This document shows positions 1-8,977 of a stretch of 64,000 bases of DNA, piece by piece. The stretch is from Croceitalea dokdonensis DOKDO 023 (lineage in GTDB: Bacteria > Bacteroidota > Bacteroidia > Flavobacteriales > Flavobacteriaceae): assembly GCF_001306415.1 (NCBI RefSeq), contig NZ_LDJX01000002.1:620001-684000 (forward strand), given 5' to 3'. Each line of letters starts with the position of its first letter. Within the stretch, counting starts at the first letter, position 1. The translations under genes were made by a program, and so were the position numbers. The notes under the pieces were generated by a model that worked only from the letters and a program-made list of their open reading frames with translations, had not been told where the DNA came from and did no database searches.

Positions 1-1202
1 GTTCGTGTTGTGTTGTTGTCCAATTCTTCTTCTAGCAGGGAATTGGAAAAAACCGCTAGAAACATGCGGTCCAATCCAATGGAAGTTTCTAACACATAGG
101 GCACATAGCTTTTGTTTTCTTCGGGGTCAAAATATTGCAGTTTTTTACCAGAATGTTTTTCATGTTGACTTAAATCAAAATCCGTTCTGGAATGGATACC
201 TTCCAGCTCCTTAAACCCAAATGGGAACTTGAATTCGATATCCGATGCCGCATCTGCATAATGGGCCAATTTTTCGTGGTCATGAAAGCGGTAGTTATCC
301 GCGCCCATGCCCAATGACAAATGCCAGTTAAGACGTTTTTCTTTCCAAGTATCGTACCACTCCTTTTGCGTACCGGGCTTTATGAAAAATTGCATTTCCA
401 TTTGCTCAAACTCACGCATCCTAAAAATAAACTGCCTTGCTACAATTTCATTTCTAAAAGCTTTCCCTGTTTGGGCAATACCAAAGGGAATTTTCATCCT
501 CCCGGACTTCTGCACGTTCAAGAAATTCACAAAAATGCCTTGTGCTGTTTCGGGCCTCAGATACAGGTCCATGGCAGAATCTGCGGAAGCACCCAGCTTG
601 GTGCCAAACATAAGGTTAAACTGTTTTACATCTGTCCAGTTCTTGGAACCTGATAATGGGCATGCGATTTCCAATTCCTCAATCAGCGCTTTGACATCGG
701 CCAAATCTTCATTTTCCAATGATTTCCCCAGACGTTTAAGAATTCCGTCTGCCTTGGCTTGGTAATCCAATACCCGCTGATTGGTTTCCAGAAACTGTTG
801 CTTGTTAAAACTATCACCAAAACGCTTTGCAGCCTTATTTACCTCTTTATCTATCTTGGACTCAATCTTGGCGACATAATCCTCTACCAAAACATCTGCC
901 CTATACCGCTTTTTTGAATCTTTGTTGTCAATCAAAGGGTCATTAAAGGCATCTACGTGACCAGAGGCTTTCCAAGTGGTTGGGTGCATGAATATGGCAG
1001 CATCCAACCCAACGATATTATCATTGAGCTGTACCATGGCCTGCCACCAATATTCCCGAATGTTCTTTTTGAGTTCTACCCCATTTTGGGCATAGTCATA
1101 GACTGCACTTAAACCGTCATAAATTTCACTGGATTGGAAAACATAGCCGTATTCCTTAGCATGTGAAATTACCTTCTTAAAAATGTCTTCTTGGTTTGCC
1201 AT
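1..1202 (-). CDS. glyS: Glycyl-tRNA synthetase, 3' end missing (partial)
   Basis: Class II aminoacyl-tRNA synthetase that charges tRNA-Gly in the cytoplasm. The reading frame opens at the ATG complementary to 1200-1202 (MANQEDIFKKVISHAKEYG) and stays open to the left edge, giving about 400 residues of an expected ~510, so the C-terminal anticodon-binding part lies outside the window. The signature RPETAQGIF of the alpha2-type (eukaryote/archaea-like) GlyRS is visible about halfway, followed by the motif-2 region GKAFRNEI and, near the edge, ETSIGLDRMFLAVF. This type is usual in Bacteroidota. It runs in the same direction as the coiled-coil gene, which starts upstream at 2136. Identification is secure. 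Confidence 0.95.
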   Translation of the reverse strand, partial: MANQEDIFKKVISHAKEYGYVFQSSEIYDGLSAVYDYAQNGVELKKNIREYWWQAMVQLNDNIVGLDAAIFMHPTTWKASGHVDAFNDPLIDNKDSKKRYRADVLVEDYVAKIESKIDKEVNKAAKRFGDSFNKQQFLETNQRVLDYQAKADGILKRLGKSLENEDLADVKALIEELEIACPLSGSKNWTDVKQFNLMFGTKLGASADSAMDLYLRPETAQGIFVNFLNVQKSGRMKIPFGIAQTGKAFRNEIVARQFIFRMREFEQMEMQFFIKPGTQKEWYDTWKEKRLNWHLSLGMGADNYRFHDHEKLAHYADAASDIEFKFPFGFKELEGIHSRTDFDLSQHEKHSGKKLQYFDPEENKSYVPYVLETSIGLDRMFLAVFSNSLLEEELDNNTTR

Positions 1203-1239
1203 GGGGCAAATGTAAAACAATGCCCAAAAAGAGGGAAAG

Positions 1240-2136
1240 TTATTTTAGCTGAAATTCTGAAGAAGAAAGTAAGCGCTCATCTTCAAAAACATTGAGGGTA
1301 TATATTCCCGGCTCCAACGAGCCTTCCGGTACCGTGATGGCATCGCAGATGCTTATTTCCTTACCGTCATACATGACCTCGGTACGCTTGCTATAGGTAT
1401 TACCGGCCACATTGACCACATTGGCGTTATGCTCTATCACCTTCATTTCAGGAGTTAGAAACTGTAAATACAGCACTTTGATGTCACTATCATTGCTTGC
1501 ATCTCCCAAAATGGTAACGCAACCCCTTAATTTTTCAATGGTAGAGGCCTTATTGGTCTTTAACGGCCTACCAGAGCGTACCCTAAACCCTGAGCCCTCT
1601 GGATTTTGTAGTTTTAGGTAGCTCTTTATTTTTAGTTCTTTGGCCAGTTCCTTGTTCTTTAAACGTGCAAGGGCCTCTGCCTCTTGCAAGGAGCTAGTGA
1701 CCCCTTTTAACTCTTCAATCTGTTTTCTGGTACGTTCGTATTTTTCTGCAAGAAGGGTATTGTTGTATTGTAAAAAGTTATTCTTCACCTTTAGGCTATC
1801 AAACTGCATCTCCAATTTCCTGAGTGCCTTTTGGCTGTCCCGGAGTTTGGCAATGCTAAAGTTTAACCTACCCACAGAATCCAACAATTGTTGCACCTCA
1901 CTTTGGGAATCCCGTAAATCTATTTCATTGATTTCGTTTTCAGCTGATAATCGGTTCAATTCCGTTTTGATCAGGGTCATTTCCTTTACCAACAACTTCT
2001 TCTCATCCTCCAGATAATTCAATTCCGTTTTGGATTGCGCATAGCTGTAGTAGAACGCCATGAGCAATGCAATAATCACTGCGGCCAAGGCGGCCACAAT
2101 AATTTTATAGTTGAAATTGGTATCTTGAGACTGCAT
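1240..2136 (-). CDS. Single-span membrane protein with long coiled coil
   Basis: 298 residues. An N-terminal transmembrane helix (about residues 11-32, IIVAALAAVIIALLMAFYY) is followed by a long heptad-rich coiled coil (about 35-165) and a compact C-terminal domain (about 180-298) that looks beta-rich. Proteins of this layout next to glyS and comF in flavobacteria are sometimes labelled 'chromosome partitioning protein', but I see no Walker motif and no support for that name. The C-terminal part probably sits in the periplasm, held away from the inner membrane by the coil. The gene diverges from comF with only 25 bp between the two starts, so they share a promoter region. Function unknown. 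Confidence 0.8.
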   Translation of the reverse strand: MQSQDTNFNYKIIVAALAAVIIALLMAFYYSYAQSKTELNYLEDEKKLLVKEMTLIKTELNRLSAENEINEIDLRDSQSEVQQLLDSVGRLNFSIAKLRDSQKALRKLEMQFDSLKVKNNFLQYNNTLLAEKYERTRKQIEELKGVTSSLQEAEALARLKNKELAKELKIKSYLKLQNPEGSGFRVRSGRPLKTNKASTIEKLRGCVTILGDASNDSDIKVLYLQFLTPEMKVIEHNANVVNVAGNTYSKRTEVMYDGKEISICDAITVPEGSLEPGIYTLNVFEDERLLSSSEFQLK

Positions 2137-2161
2137 TATAGGTTAAAAGTAGGTATAAGAT

Positions 2162-2866
2162 ATGTTTGGCACTAAGCTTTCAAAGATAATAAACGCTATA
2201 AATAGCATACTATTGCCACCCGCATGTTTTGGATGTAATGTACAATTAATCGGTGGAGAGGAACTGCTCTGCACCACTTGCCGATATGAATTACCACTTA
2301 CCGAGTACAATTTTAGCCAGGAAAACCATGTAGACCGTATTTTTTATGGTAGGGTACCCATTAAAAAAGCCAGTTCCTTCCTCTATTTTTCTTCCATTGG
2401 TATCGTGAAAAACCTGCTGCATCAGTTAAAATATAAAAACCAAAGTCACATTGGGATTTTTTTGGGCTCATGGTATGGTGCGCTGCTGGCAGAAGATGGT
2501 TCATTGCCAGAAATAGATTATGTGGTCCCTGTACCATTGCACCCCAAAAAATTAAGAAAACGGGGCTATAACCAAGTTACCGGATTTGGGAAACAAATAG
2601 CCACGGCCATTAACGCTACCTTCTTGGAGGATGTGCTTACCAAAACAGCCAATACCAAAACCCAGACCAAAAAAAGCCGTATAGAACGTTGGCAAGAGCA
2701 ACAAAGCTTATTTAAGGCCAAAAAGACCAACGTACTAACCGGAAAAAAGGTCTTGTTGGTAGATGATGTCATCACTACGGGGGCAACCATTGAAGTCTGC
2801 GCAAGGGCCCTTCTGGATGCCCAAGTATCCGAGGTTTATGTGGCCACCATGGCCATAGTTCCATAG
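2162..2866 (+). CDS. comF: ComF-family phosphoribosyltransferase-like protein
   Basis: 234 residues, the usual ComF length. The N-terminus has a four-cysteine zinc-finger-like segment (CFGC...CTTC, about residues 20-37) and the C-terminus a type I phosphoribosyltransferase PRPP loop, VLLVDDVITTGAT (about 197-209). Family members are needed for DNA uptake/natural transformation or amidophosphoribosyl-like chemistry; the exact substrate is not known. A second PRT-like signature, VPVPLHPKKLRKRGYNQ, lies in the middle. The start ATG lies 25 bp from the divergent coiled-coil gene. Family assignment is firm; the biological role is inferred. Confidence 0.9.
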   Translation: MFGTKLSKIINAINSILLPPACFGCNVQLIGGEELLCTTCRYELPLTEYNFSQENHVDRIFYGRVPIKKASSFLYFSSIGIVKNLLHQLKYKNQSHIGIFLGSWYGALLAEDGSLPEIDYVVPVPLHPKKLRKRGYNQVTGFGKQIATAINATFLEDVLTKTANTKTQTKKSRIERWQEQQSLFKAKKTNVLTGKKVLLVDDVITTGATIEVCARALLDAQVSEVYVATMAIVP

Positions 2867-2954
2867 CAATGCAATTCGTTAAGAATTGGAAAAAGGTTCC
2901 TCGGGTTCCTAGAATAAATTGTTTCTTTGTTCCTTAATTAAGTGAGTATTCTCC

Positions 2955-4574
2955 ATGCGCTCTGTACAACGCGGTCTAAGTTTTGTTTTTCTTATTGTTG
3001 CGGTTTTTGCCTTTTGGCAATGCGCCCAAAAGGGGAACCCTACCGGAGGACCAAAAGATGTGACACCCCCTGTGTTGTTAAAATCCGAGCCTGCCAATAG
3101 AACCACGAACTTTAAGGCCAAAAAAATAAGATTGTATTTTGATGAGTACATAAAGTTAAAGGACGTACAAAGCCAGCTTATTGTATCGCCGCCCCTAAAA
3201 TATACCCCACAAATAAAGCCACTTGGTGGTGCCAGTAAATTCATTGAAATTATCTTGAAGGATACCCTGCGAGAAAACACCACCTACACCATTAATTTTG
3301 GACAAAGTATTGTAGACCACAATGAGGGCAATCCCGCCAGTTTTTTAAGTTATGTATTCTCTACGGGAGACTATTTGGATAGCCTACAATTGTCCGGAGC
3401 GGTAAAGGATGCCTACAACAGAACGGCAGACCAATTTGTGAGCGTCATGCTTTATGCGATGGATACCACTTACACGGACTCCACCATTTACAAGTATCCA
3501 CCCAACTACATCACCAATACGTTTGACAGTGTCCCCTTTTTTACCTTAAAAAATTTAAAAGCTGGAAAATATGCCCTGTTTGCCATAACGGACAAAGGCA
3601 AAAACAATGTATTTGACCAAAGGGTGGACAAGATTGGTTTTTTAAGCGATACCATTTCCCTGCCAACGGATTCTGTGTACTTGCTCAACCAGTTTTTGGA
3701 GGAACCAGATTATAAGGTTTCCGTACCCAGTTACGTGGCAAAAAACCATATTCTGTTTGGTTATGCAGGTGATGAAAAAGACTTTAAGATACAGACCCTT
3801 ACGCAGCTCCCAGATTCCGTAAAGACCTATATAAACAAGGATAGGGAAAAAGACACCATAAATTTTTGGCTGACCCCAACGGATATCGATTCCATCATCT
3901 TTACGGTCACCAACGAAAAATTAAAACTGAGGGACACCTTTACCGTAAAAACGAGAAAACTCCCCATGGACACCCTTACCCTGTCCCCTGGGCAAGGCCG
4001 TTCTTTGGATTTTAAAAAGCCCTTTTTCATAAACGCCAGTACACCAATTGTGGAAATAGATACCAGTTTGGTATCCGTTATGAAGGAAGATTCTACCATG
4101 CTTGGGTTTAAGATGGCCATAGATAGTATAAAAAATATGGTGAACGTTGATTTTGAGAAGGAGGAAAAAACAAAATATTATATTGAGTTGCTCCCAGGTG
4201 CCATAAAGGACTTTTTTGGTGAGGAGAACGATACCTTACGCTATAACCCAAGCACAGCGGCATTGGCAGACTTGGGAGACCTCACCATTAATCTGGAAGG
4301 CCAAGTGGTATACCCTGTCATTGTGCAGTTAATTGATGATAAGGGGGAAACCCTTGATGAACGCTACACCGATGCTCCCAAACCTATTGAATTCAATAAT
4401 TTGCAACCCTCCAAATATGGGTTTAGGGTTGTTTTTGATAGCAATGGCAACCAAAAATGGGATACGGGAAACTATTTAAAAAACCGGCAACCAGAAATTG
4501 TAAAATACTATCCGGATATGATAGATGTCAGGGCTTTTTCTTTGTACAACGAGACCTTTATTATTCGTGAATAA
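2955..4574 (+). CDS. Ig-like domain lipoprotein (Big_5/SbsA-Ig-like type)
   Basis: 539 residues with a lipoprotein signal peptide ending in FWQC (Cys23), followed by the segment GNPTGGPKDVTPP and the bacterial Ig-like opening PPVLLKSEPANRTTNFKAKK. The fold is expected to be all beta, with several Ig-like or transthyretin-like modules; the C-terminal part (QPSKYGFRVVFDSNGNQKWD) resembles a carboxypeptidase-regulatory-like module. Single-copy genes of this type are widespread in flavobacteria and are presumed cell-envelope proteins of unknown function. It follows comF on the same strand but is separated by 88 bp. The start is the first ATG giving a complete signal peptide. Confidence 0.8.
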   Translation: MRSVQRGLSFVFLIVAVFAFWQCAQKGNPTGGPKDVTPPVLLKSEPANRTTNFKAKKIRLYFDEYIKLKDVQSQLIVSPPLKYTPQIKPLGGASKFIEIILKDTLRENTTYTINFGQSIVDHNEGNPASFLSYVFSTGDYLDSLQLSGAVKDAYNRTADQFVSVMLYAMDTTYTDSTIYKYPPNYITNTFDSVPFFTLKNLKAGKYALFAITDKGKNNVFDQRVDKIGFLSDTISLPTDSVYLLNQFLEEPDYKVSVPSYVAKNHILFGYAGDEKDFKIQTLTQLPDSVKTYINKDREKDTINFWLTPTDIDSIIFTVTNEKLKLRDTFTVKTRKLPMDTLTLSPGQGRSLDFKKPFFINASTPIVEIDTSLVSVMKEDSTMLGFKMAIDSIKNMVNVDFEKEEKTKYYIELLPGAIKDFFGEENDTLRYNPSTAALADLGDLTINLEGQVVYPVIVQLIDDKGETLDERYTDAPKPIEFNNLQPSKYGFRVVFDSNGNQKWDTGNYLKNRQPEIVKYYPDMIDVRAFSLYNETFIIRE

Positions 4575-4594
4575 GGTCAATTGCCATGCAACTG

Positions 4595-5368
4595 TCAGGT
4601 AAATGTAAAGCTATCCCTATCTTCCAAAAACCGTAGTTTCCTTCTTGCCGCTTCCAAAGCGCCCTTTTCCAAACGCACCACCAAAACCTCCTCCGCTACG
4701 GAATGGACCATGGAATGGCCATAAACATCATAAACGGCAGAGTGTCCCGGATATTCATGGCCTTCCGCATCATCCCCTATTCTATTGACCCCAACAACAT
4801 AGCTCATATTCTCTATGGCCCTTGCTTTTAGGAGCGCATCCCAAGCCTTAATCCTTGGTTTTGGCCAATTGGCCACATAGAGCAGGATATCGTAGTTGTC
4901 CGTATTCCTTGCCCATACCGGAAAACGAAGGTCATAACAGATCAACGGACAAATACTAAATCCCTTATACGGGATTAAAACACGCTCTTGGCCAGCGGTA
5001 TAGACCTTGTCTTCCCCTGCCAGGGTAAACGTATGCTTTTTATCATAGGTGATGTAGTTCCCATCTGGGTACACAAAGAAAAGCCTGTTAAACCACTTGC
5101 CGTTCTCAAAAAAAACAATGCTTCCTGTGATGGCGGCAAGGTGCTTTTTGGCAAGACCTTGCATCCAGGCAACAGTGATAACACCCTCCTTGGCATCCAA
5201 GTTTTTGGGGTGCATGGTAAAACCGGTGGTAAACATTTCGGGGAGGACAAAAAGGTCTACTTGCTGTGCTACCTCAGCTATTTTTCTTTCCAAGACCTTT
5301 CGGTTTCCGGCTGGGTCTTCCCAAAGAAGTGGCGTTTGTACCAGGGCTATTTGAATACTGTTGTCCAT
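4595..5368 (-). CDS. Nitrilase-superfamily amidohydrolase (YafV/omega-amidase-like)
   Basis: 257 residues. The Glu-Lys-Cys triad of the carbon-nitrogen hydrolase fold is visible: LPEMF (Glu44), YDKKHTF (Lys about 110) and ICYDLRFP (Cys about 145). The protein most resembles the YafV/Nit2 branch, which hydrolyses alpha-ketoglutaramate or related deaminated-amide by-products in metabolite repair. It is the last gene of a tight leftward operon (ankyrin, Nudix, this gene), with 11 bp after the Nudix stop. Both operon mates of enzymatic type fit a metabolite-cleaning theme, which is an inference. Substrate not determinable here. Confidence 0.88.
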   Translation of the reverse strand: MDNSIQIALVQTPLLWEDPAGNRKVLERKIAEVAQQVDLFVLPEMFTTGFTMHPKNLDAKEGVITVAWMQGLAKKHLAAITGSIVFFENGKWFNRLFFVYPDGNYITYDKKHTFTLAGEDKVYTAGQERVLIPYKGFSICPLICYDLRFPVWARNTDNYDILLYVANWPKPRIKAWDALLKARAIENMSYVVGVNRIGDDAEGHEYPGHSAVYDVYGHSMVHSVAEEVLVVRLEKGALEAARRKLRFLEDRDSFTFT

Positions 5369-5379
5369 CTTTTCCGTTT

Positions 5380-6003
5380 TTAATCCACGTAAGTGGTCTG
5401 GACGTTGTTCATCACCAAGTCATACAAATGTCTTAATTGGCTTTCGAGGATACGCTCCTCGGACAGTTCCGGTAAGTTGTCCAAGGGAAAATAGTCTGCC
5501 CCGCGCATATCAAAACCTGCTTGCAGTTCTCCGCCCGTTGCTTTGCATAGAAACATCAATTTATAAATATAGTACGGCTCTGCGGGATGCCTGTGCCGTT
5601 GCTTGTCATAAATGGCCAGCAAGCGAACCACCTCGGCATCTATTCCCGTTTCTTCCTTAATCTCCTTGATGACCACTTCCTTGGGCGTATTGCCAATGTC
5701 TGCCCAGCCGCCCGGGATGGTCCATTTGTTGTCCACGCTCTCCTTGGCCATTAAAATCTCGTGCTTATCATTCATCACAAAACCCCTGACATCTACTTTT
5801 GGGGTGGGATAGTCCAATTGAGGGATAAAAAACCCATCTATCTGGGCAAAGGGAACATCGGCTAGATGCGCCATTAATTTTAAACTGATTTCCCTGAGTT
5901 CTTGGTATCGTTCTTCATCATAGGGGTCTTCCACATAGACCAAACCCATTTCTGCTATGGCTTTGATTCGTTTTACGACATCTAACTGTTCCTTTGGAGA
6001 CAT
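5380..6003 (-). CDS. Nudix hydrolase with N-terminal helical domain
   Basis: 207 residues. The first ~65 residues (IKAIAEMGLVYVEDPYDEERY onward) match the helical N-terminal domain found in ADP-ribose/nucleoside-diphosphate-X type Nudix enzymes. The Nudix box follows at about residues 97-120 (GGWADIGNTPKEVVIKEI then KEETGI). The metal-binding EExG core is intact, but the glutamate expected after GWADxG is Asn and the usual REVxEE arginine is Lys. The family cleaves nucleoside diphosphates linked to a moiety X. The gene begins 3 bp after the ankyrin gene stops and is followed by the nitrilase gene. Confidence 0.9.
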   Translation of the reverse strand: MSPKEQLDVVKRIKAIAEMGLVYVEDPYDEERYQELREISLKLMAHLADVPFAQIDGFFIPQLDYPTPKVDVRGFVMNDKHEILMAKESVDNKWTIPGGWADIGNTPKEVVIKEIKEETGIDAEVVRLLAIYDKQRHRHPAEPYYIYKLMFLCKATGGELQAGFDMRGADYFPLDNLPELSEERILESQLRHLYDLVMNNVQTTYVD

Positions 6004-6006
6004 AAG

Positions 6007-6537
6007 CTAGGAATACGAGGTTAACAAGGCGATCATTTCCGTAGCTTCTTGGGACTCCGCATGGTCCAAGGCCTTTTGGCCGCGAGCGTCCTTGGTATGG
6101 ACATTGGCCCCATGATCCAGCAGCAACCTGGCAATTTCCAGCTTATTAAAGGTTGCGGCATAAATTAAACAGGTACTTCCCATGGCATTTACGACATTAA
6201 CATTGGCACCAGCACCGACCAAGGTCTTGGCAATTTCGTAGAACCCCTTAAAACATACCCCCATAAGGGCCGTATTTCCAGAACCGTCCGTTGCATCCAC
6301 GGATGCTCCTTTTTCCAATAAAAGGTTGGCAATAGCTGCATGGCCGTAATAGGTGGCCAAAATCAGGGGGGTTGAGCCACGTTCATCCCTAATCCGAACC
6401 AATTGGGCATTTTTTTCCAATAATTCCGATACCTTTTTAAAATTTCCGTTTCGTATTTCAGTGAAAAGAATTTCCTTATCATCCATAAGCGCTACTAAAT
6501 TTTTGTGAAGCTGAACAGCCTTTAGCCAGTAGAACAT
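6007..6537 (-). CDS. Ankyrin-repeat protein
   Basis: 176 residues as drawn. Three to four ankyrin repeats are clear from about residue 50 to the end (STPLILATYYGHAAIANLLL; NTALMGVCFKGFYEIAKTLV; STCLIYAATFNKLEIARLLL). No signal peptide is convincing, so it is probably a cytoplasmic protein-binding module. A second candidate start is the internal Met at 6486 (MDDKEILFTEIRNGNF), which begins exactly where the ankyrin fold begins; the 17 extra residues before it look unlike a domain. It is the first gene of the ankyrin-Nudix-nitrilase operon. Binding partner unknown. Confidence 0.82.
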   Translation of the reverse strand: MFYWLKAVQLHKNLVALMDDKEILFTEIRNGNFKKVSELLEKNAQLVRIRDERGSTPLILATYYGHAAIANLLLEKGASVDATDGSGNTALMGVCFKGFYEIAKTLVGAGANVNVVNAMGSTCLIYAATFNKLEIARLLLDHGANVHTKDARGQKALDHAESQEATEMIALLTSYS

Positions 6538-6605
6538 GCTCTAATGTCCAAATAAGGCCCAAGTTATAAAAAAGAGCGGTTTCCTTTTTACAAAAACGAT
6601 GCTAA

Positions 6606-7961
6606 TTAGCGTATCCCTGGTGTAAAATCCTCAGGGGCCATTTGGGGCAAATTGGTAGTTCCTGCGTCTCCAGAGTCATTGAAAATAAGCCATTCACCAA
6701 ATGTATACAGCGGACTTCCCATAAGAATAGCTTCCCTGCGGTTGGCCCTGCCATCCTCAAATTCATGGTTGGTGCCGGTGCCATCCATACCAATTACCCC
6801 AAAAACGTCTATGACCGTTCCAAAAGGGTCTATCAACTCCAAATTATCATCCCCATTGGAATCTGCGGGACTATTGGTACCTACGGCAAGGTCTGGCAAG
6901 AATCCATAAACGGTCTCAAATACTCCAGCGTTGGGGGAAATCACCAAAGTGCTCTGGGCGGTAATAATCAAACCAGAAAGGTCAATAGTGGAACTGACCT
7001 CCGTATTGGCATTGGTATACCTTCTAATCTGCCAGCCGTTTAAATCAAGATCGGAGTCACCTGCATTGTACAGTTCTAAAAACCTTGCTGAGGCGTTATT
7101 ATCGGGGTCTGCCAGTTCACTAAAAAAAATGCGGTTGGAGGTAAACTCCGTAACCACATCTTCACAACGTTCTGACTGAAAGTCCATATCCCCTAAGGTG
7201 CGTATGGCCAGCTGAAAATCATCGTTTTCTTTTAGCAACACTCCGGTAATACGTCCATTTCCAGAAGGAAGGGCATCTGCCTGAAAATCTGAAAAACCAC
7301 TGTTGACCAGCAGTAATTCATTGTCCTCGCAATCGGTTAGGGTGCGTTCGGTTTCCGCTGCGGCCGATGCAAAGGGCAGCCCTATTTCAGCTGCGGCAAA
7401 TTCCAACTGGTCAAAGGTCACCAGGGTGTTTATCTGGCGATCCATTATTGTGGAAATGTTAGTGGGTGTTGGGACTATCCCAGCAGCTTGATCGCATGAG
7501 ACAAAAATATGCTCTGGCACCTTTAGAGCGGGCAATCTGCCCACAGAGGTGGTGCCAAAGGCGGCAAAGGTTCCACCTAAGCGAAAAACCCCTCTGGTTT
7601 GACCAAGATACAGTCCCTTAAGTTTAATGAAAATTTTAGTGCCAACCGGATAAAATAAATGGGTATCGCGCACATCAATGGAAATCTGAAATCCTTCGGT
7701 AGGATTGCTAGGGTTATCTTGAAAATGCAAAACGCTAAAAAAATTACTGGCCTCATCCGAGGAAACTACAAAGCCCTCTATAACCCAATCTTCCTGAATC
7801 TGAATCAACCCATCCTGATACAGGGATTTAACCTGTGAAAACGTGGCGTTGGATACCAAAGTAGTGGTACAAGCAGCATCTGGTACCTCAAAGGAACGGT
7901 CTTCCACACAAGAACACAAAAGGCAAGTGAATGCCAATAGCCAGCCAACTTTACAAAACAT
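6606..7961 (-). CDS. DUF5689 / lamin-tail-domain lipoprotein
   Basis: 451 residues. A lipoprotein leader ends in LLCSC (about residue 18). Residues ~35-240 resemble DUF5689, an OB-like module (GFVVSSDEASNFFSVLHFQD, YLGQTRGVFRLGG). Residues ~275-400 form a lamin-tail (LTD) domain (FSELADPDNNASARFLELYN, LNGWQIRRYT). Such lipoproteins are presumed surface-exposed and are often encoded beside a TonB-dependent receptor and an endonuclease/exonuclease/phosphatase protein. Here that pair lies ~38 kb away (44.7-48.6 kb), which I note as a possible functional link. Function unproven. Confidence 0.8.
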   Translation of the reverse strand: MFCKVGWLLAFTCLLCSCVEDRSFEVPDAACTTTLVSNATFSQVKSLYQDGLIQIQEDWVIEGFVVSSDEASNFFSVLHFQDNPSNPTEGFQISIDVRDTHLFYPVGTKIFIKLKGLYLGQTRGVFRLGGTFAAFGTTSVGRLPALKVPEHIFVSCDQAAGIVPTPTNISTIMDRQINTLVTFDQLEFAAAEIGLPFASAAAETERTLTDCEDNELLLVNSGFSDFQADALPSGNGRITGVLLKENDDFQLAIRTLGDMDFQSERCEDVVTEFTSNRIFFSELADPDNNASARFLELYNAGDSDLDLNGWQIRRYTNANTEVSSTIDLSGLIITAQSTLVISPNAGVFETVYGFLPDLAVGTNSPADSNGDDNLELIDPFGTVIDVFGVIGMDGTGTNHEFEDGRANRREAILMGSPLYTFGEWLIFNDSGDAGTTNLPQMAPEDFTPGIR

Positions 7962-8005
7962 AATAACGTTAATGGTAGAATTAAAGATAGTGGAAAATAG
8001 CTACT

Positions 8006-8968
8006 TTACGTAAGTTCATTAAAAAAGCGGACGGCCCGCATTTCTACATAGCTCACATTCCGTTTGCCCCAAAACCCAACATGCCCCCCAAAGTCTGGCA
8101 TTTCCAAATACAGCTTATCATTGGCAGCGGCCTGCGCTATTGGGTAACAGCTAGGCCCTAGAAAGGAATCATTTTTGGCGTTGATGATTAGGCTGGGAAG
8201 CTGTATGTTGTTAAGTACGGGAGCGCAGCTACATTGGGCATAATAATCCAAAGCGTCCCTAAATCCATGTGCAGGACCGGTATAGACGTCATCAAAGTCT
8301 TTTAAGGTCGCTATGGATTGGATGGATTCCACTGTTATACGGTCTGGAAATTTCTTTCTTTTTTCATGTAATTTGGCCAAAAGGTGCTTTTTAAACCTTT
8401 TGGAATAGAGTACATTTTTAGATTTTAACAGCTCGTCACAGGCACTCTTTAAATCGCAGGGCACGGAAACCCCAACGGCTGCCTTAAGACGGGATGGCAA
8501 TGTTTTGGTGTCCCCCAGATATTTCATGATCAGGTTTCCTCCCAGGCTAAAACCCATAAGATATAGGGCGTTGTAATTTCCCTGGGCAATAACGTGCGCA
8601 ATAACAGACTGTAAATCTTCCGTAGCCCCGGAATGATAAGAACGGTACATGTTATTGGGCACTCCACTACAACCCCTAAGATTGATGGCACAGGCATCAT
8701 AGCCATCTAAATTAAACTGTTTGGCGCTACCCGTTATGTAATGGCGTTGTGCGTCCCCTTCCAGGCCATGCACTAGGATGACGAGTTTTGATGTGGGCCG
8801 GGAACTTTCACTCCAATCCAGGTCCAGAAAATCACCATCTGGCAAGACTACCCTTTCCCGCTTTTGCACAAGGCCGTGGATTTTTCTGAACACCCCGGAA
8901 TAAATGGTGGAAAAGTGCCCATTTCTGAATAGGAAGGGCGGCTGATAATCTGATGGGACGAGCGGCAT
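8006..8968 (-). CDS. YheT-family alpha/beta hydrolase
   Basis: 320 residues. The family opening (YQPPFLFRNGHFSTIYSGVF) and the nucleophile elbow GFSLGGN (Ser about 139) are present; the catalytic His is probably in FGGHVGFWG near the C-terminus, with an Asp in NAKNDSF. Members are cytoplasmic or membrane-associated hydrolases/esterases related to human ABHD1/3; the substrate is unknown. The start lies 9 bp after the stop of the nitronate monooxygenase gene, so the two are co-transcribed leftward. Confidence 0.9.
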   Translation of the reverse strand: MPLVPSDYQPPFLFRNGHFSTIYSGVFRKIHGLVQKRERVVLPDGDFLDLDWSESSRPTSKLVILVHGLEGDAQRHYITGSAKQFNLDGYDACAINLRGCSGVPNNMYRSYHSGATEDLQSVIAHVIAQGNYNALYLMGFSLGGNLIMKYLGDTKTLPSRLKAAVGVSVPCDLKSACDELLKSKNVLYSKRFKKHLLAKLHEKRKKFPDRITVESIQSIATLKDFDDVYTGPAHGFRDALDYYAQCSCAPVLNNIQLPSLIINAKNDSFLGPSCYPIAQAAANDKLYLEMPDFGGHVGFWGKRNVSYVEMRAVRFFNELT

Positions 8969-8977
8969 GCTATGCTT

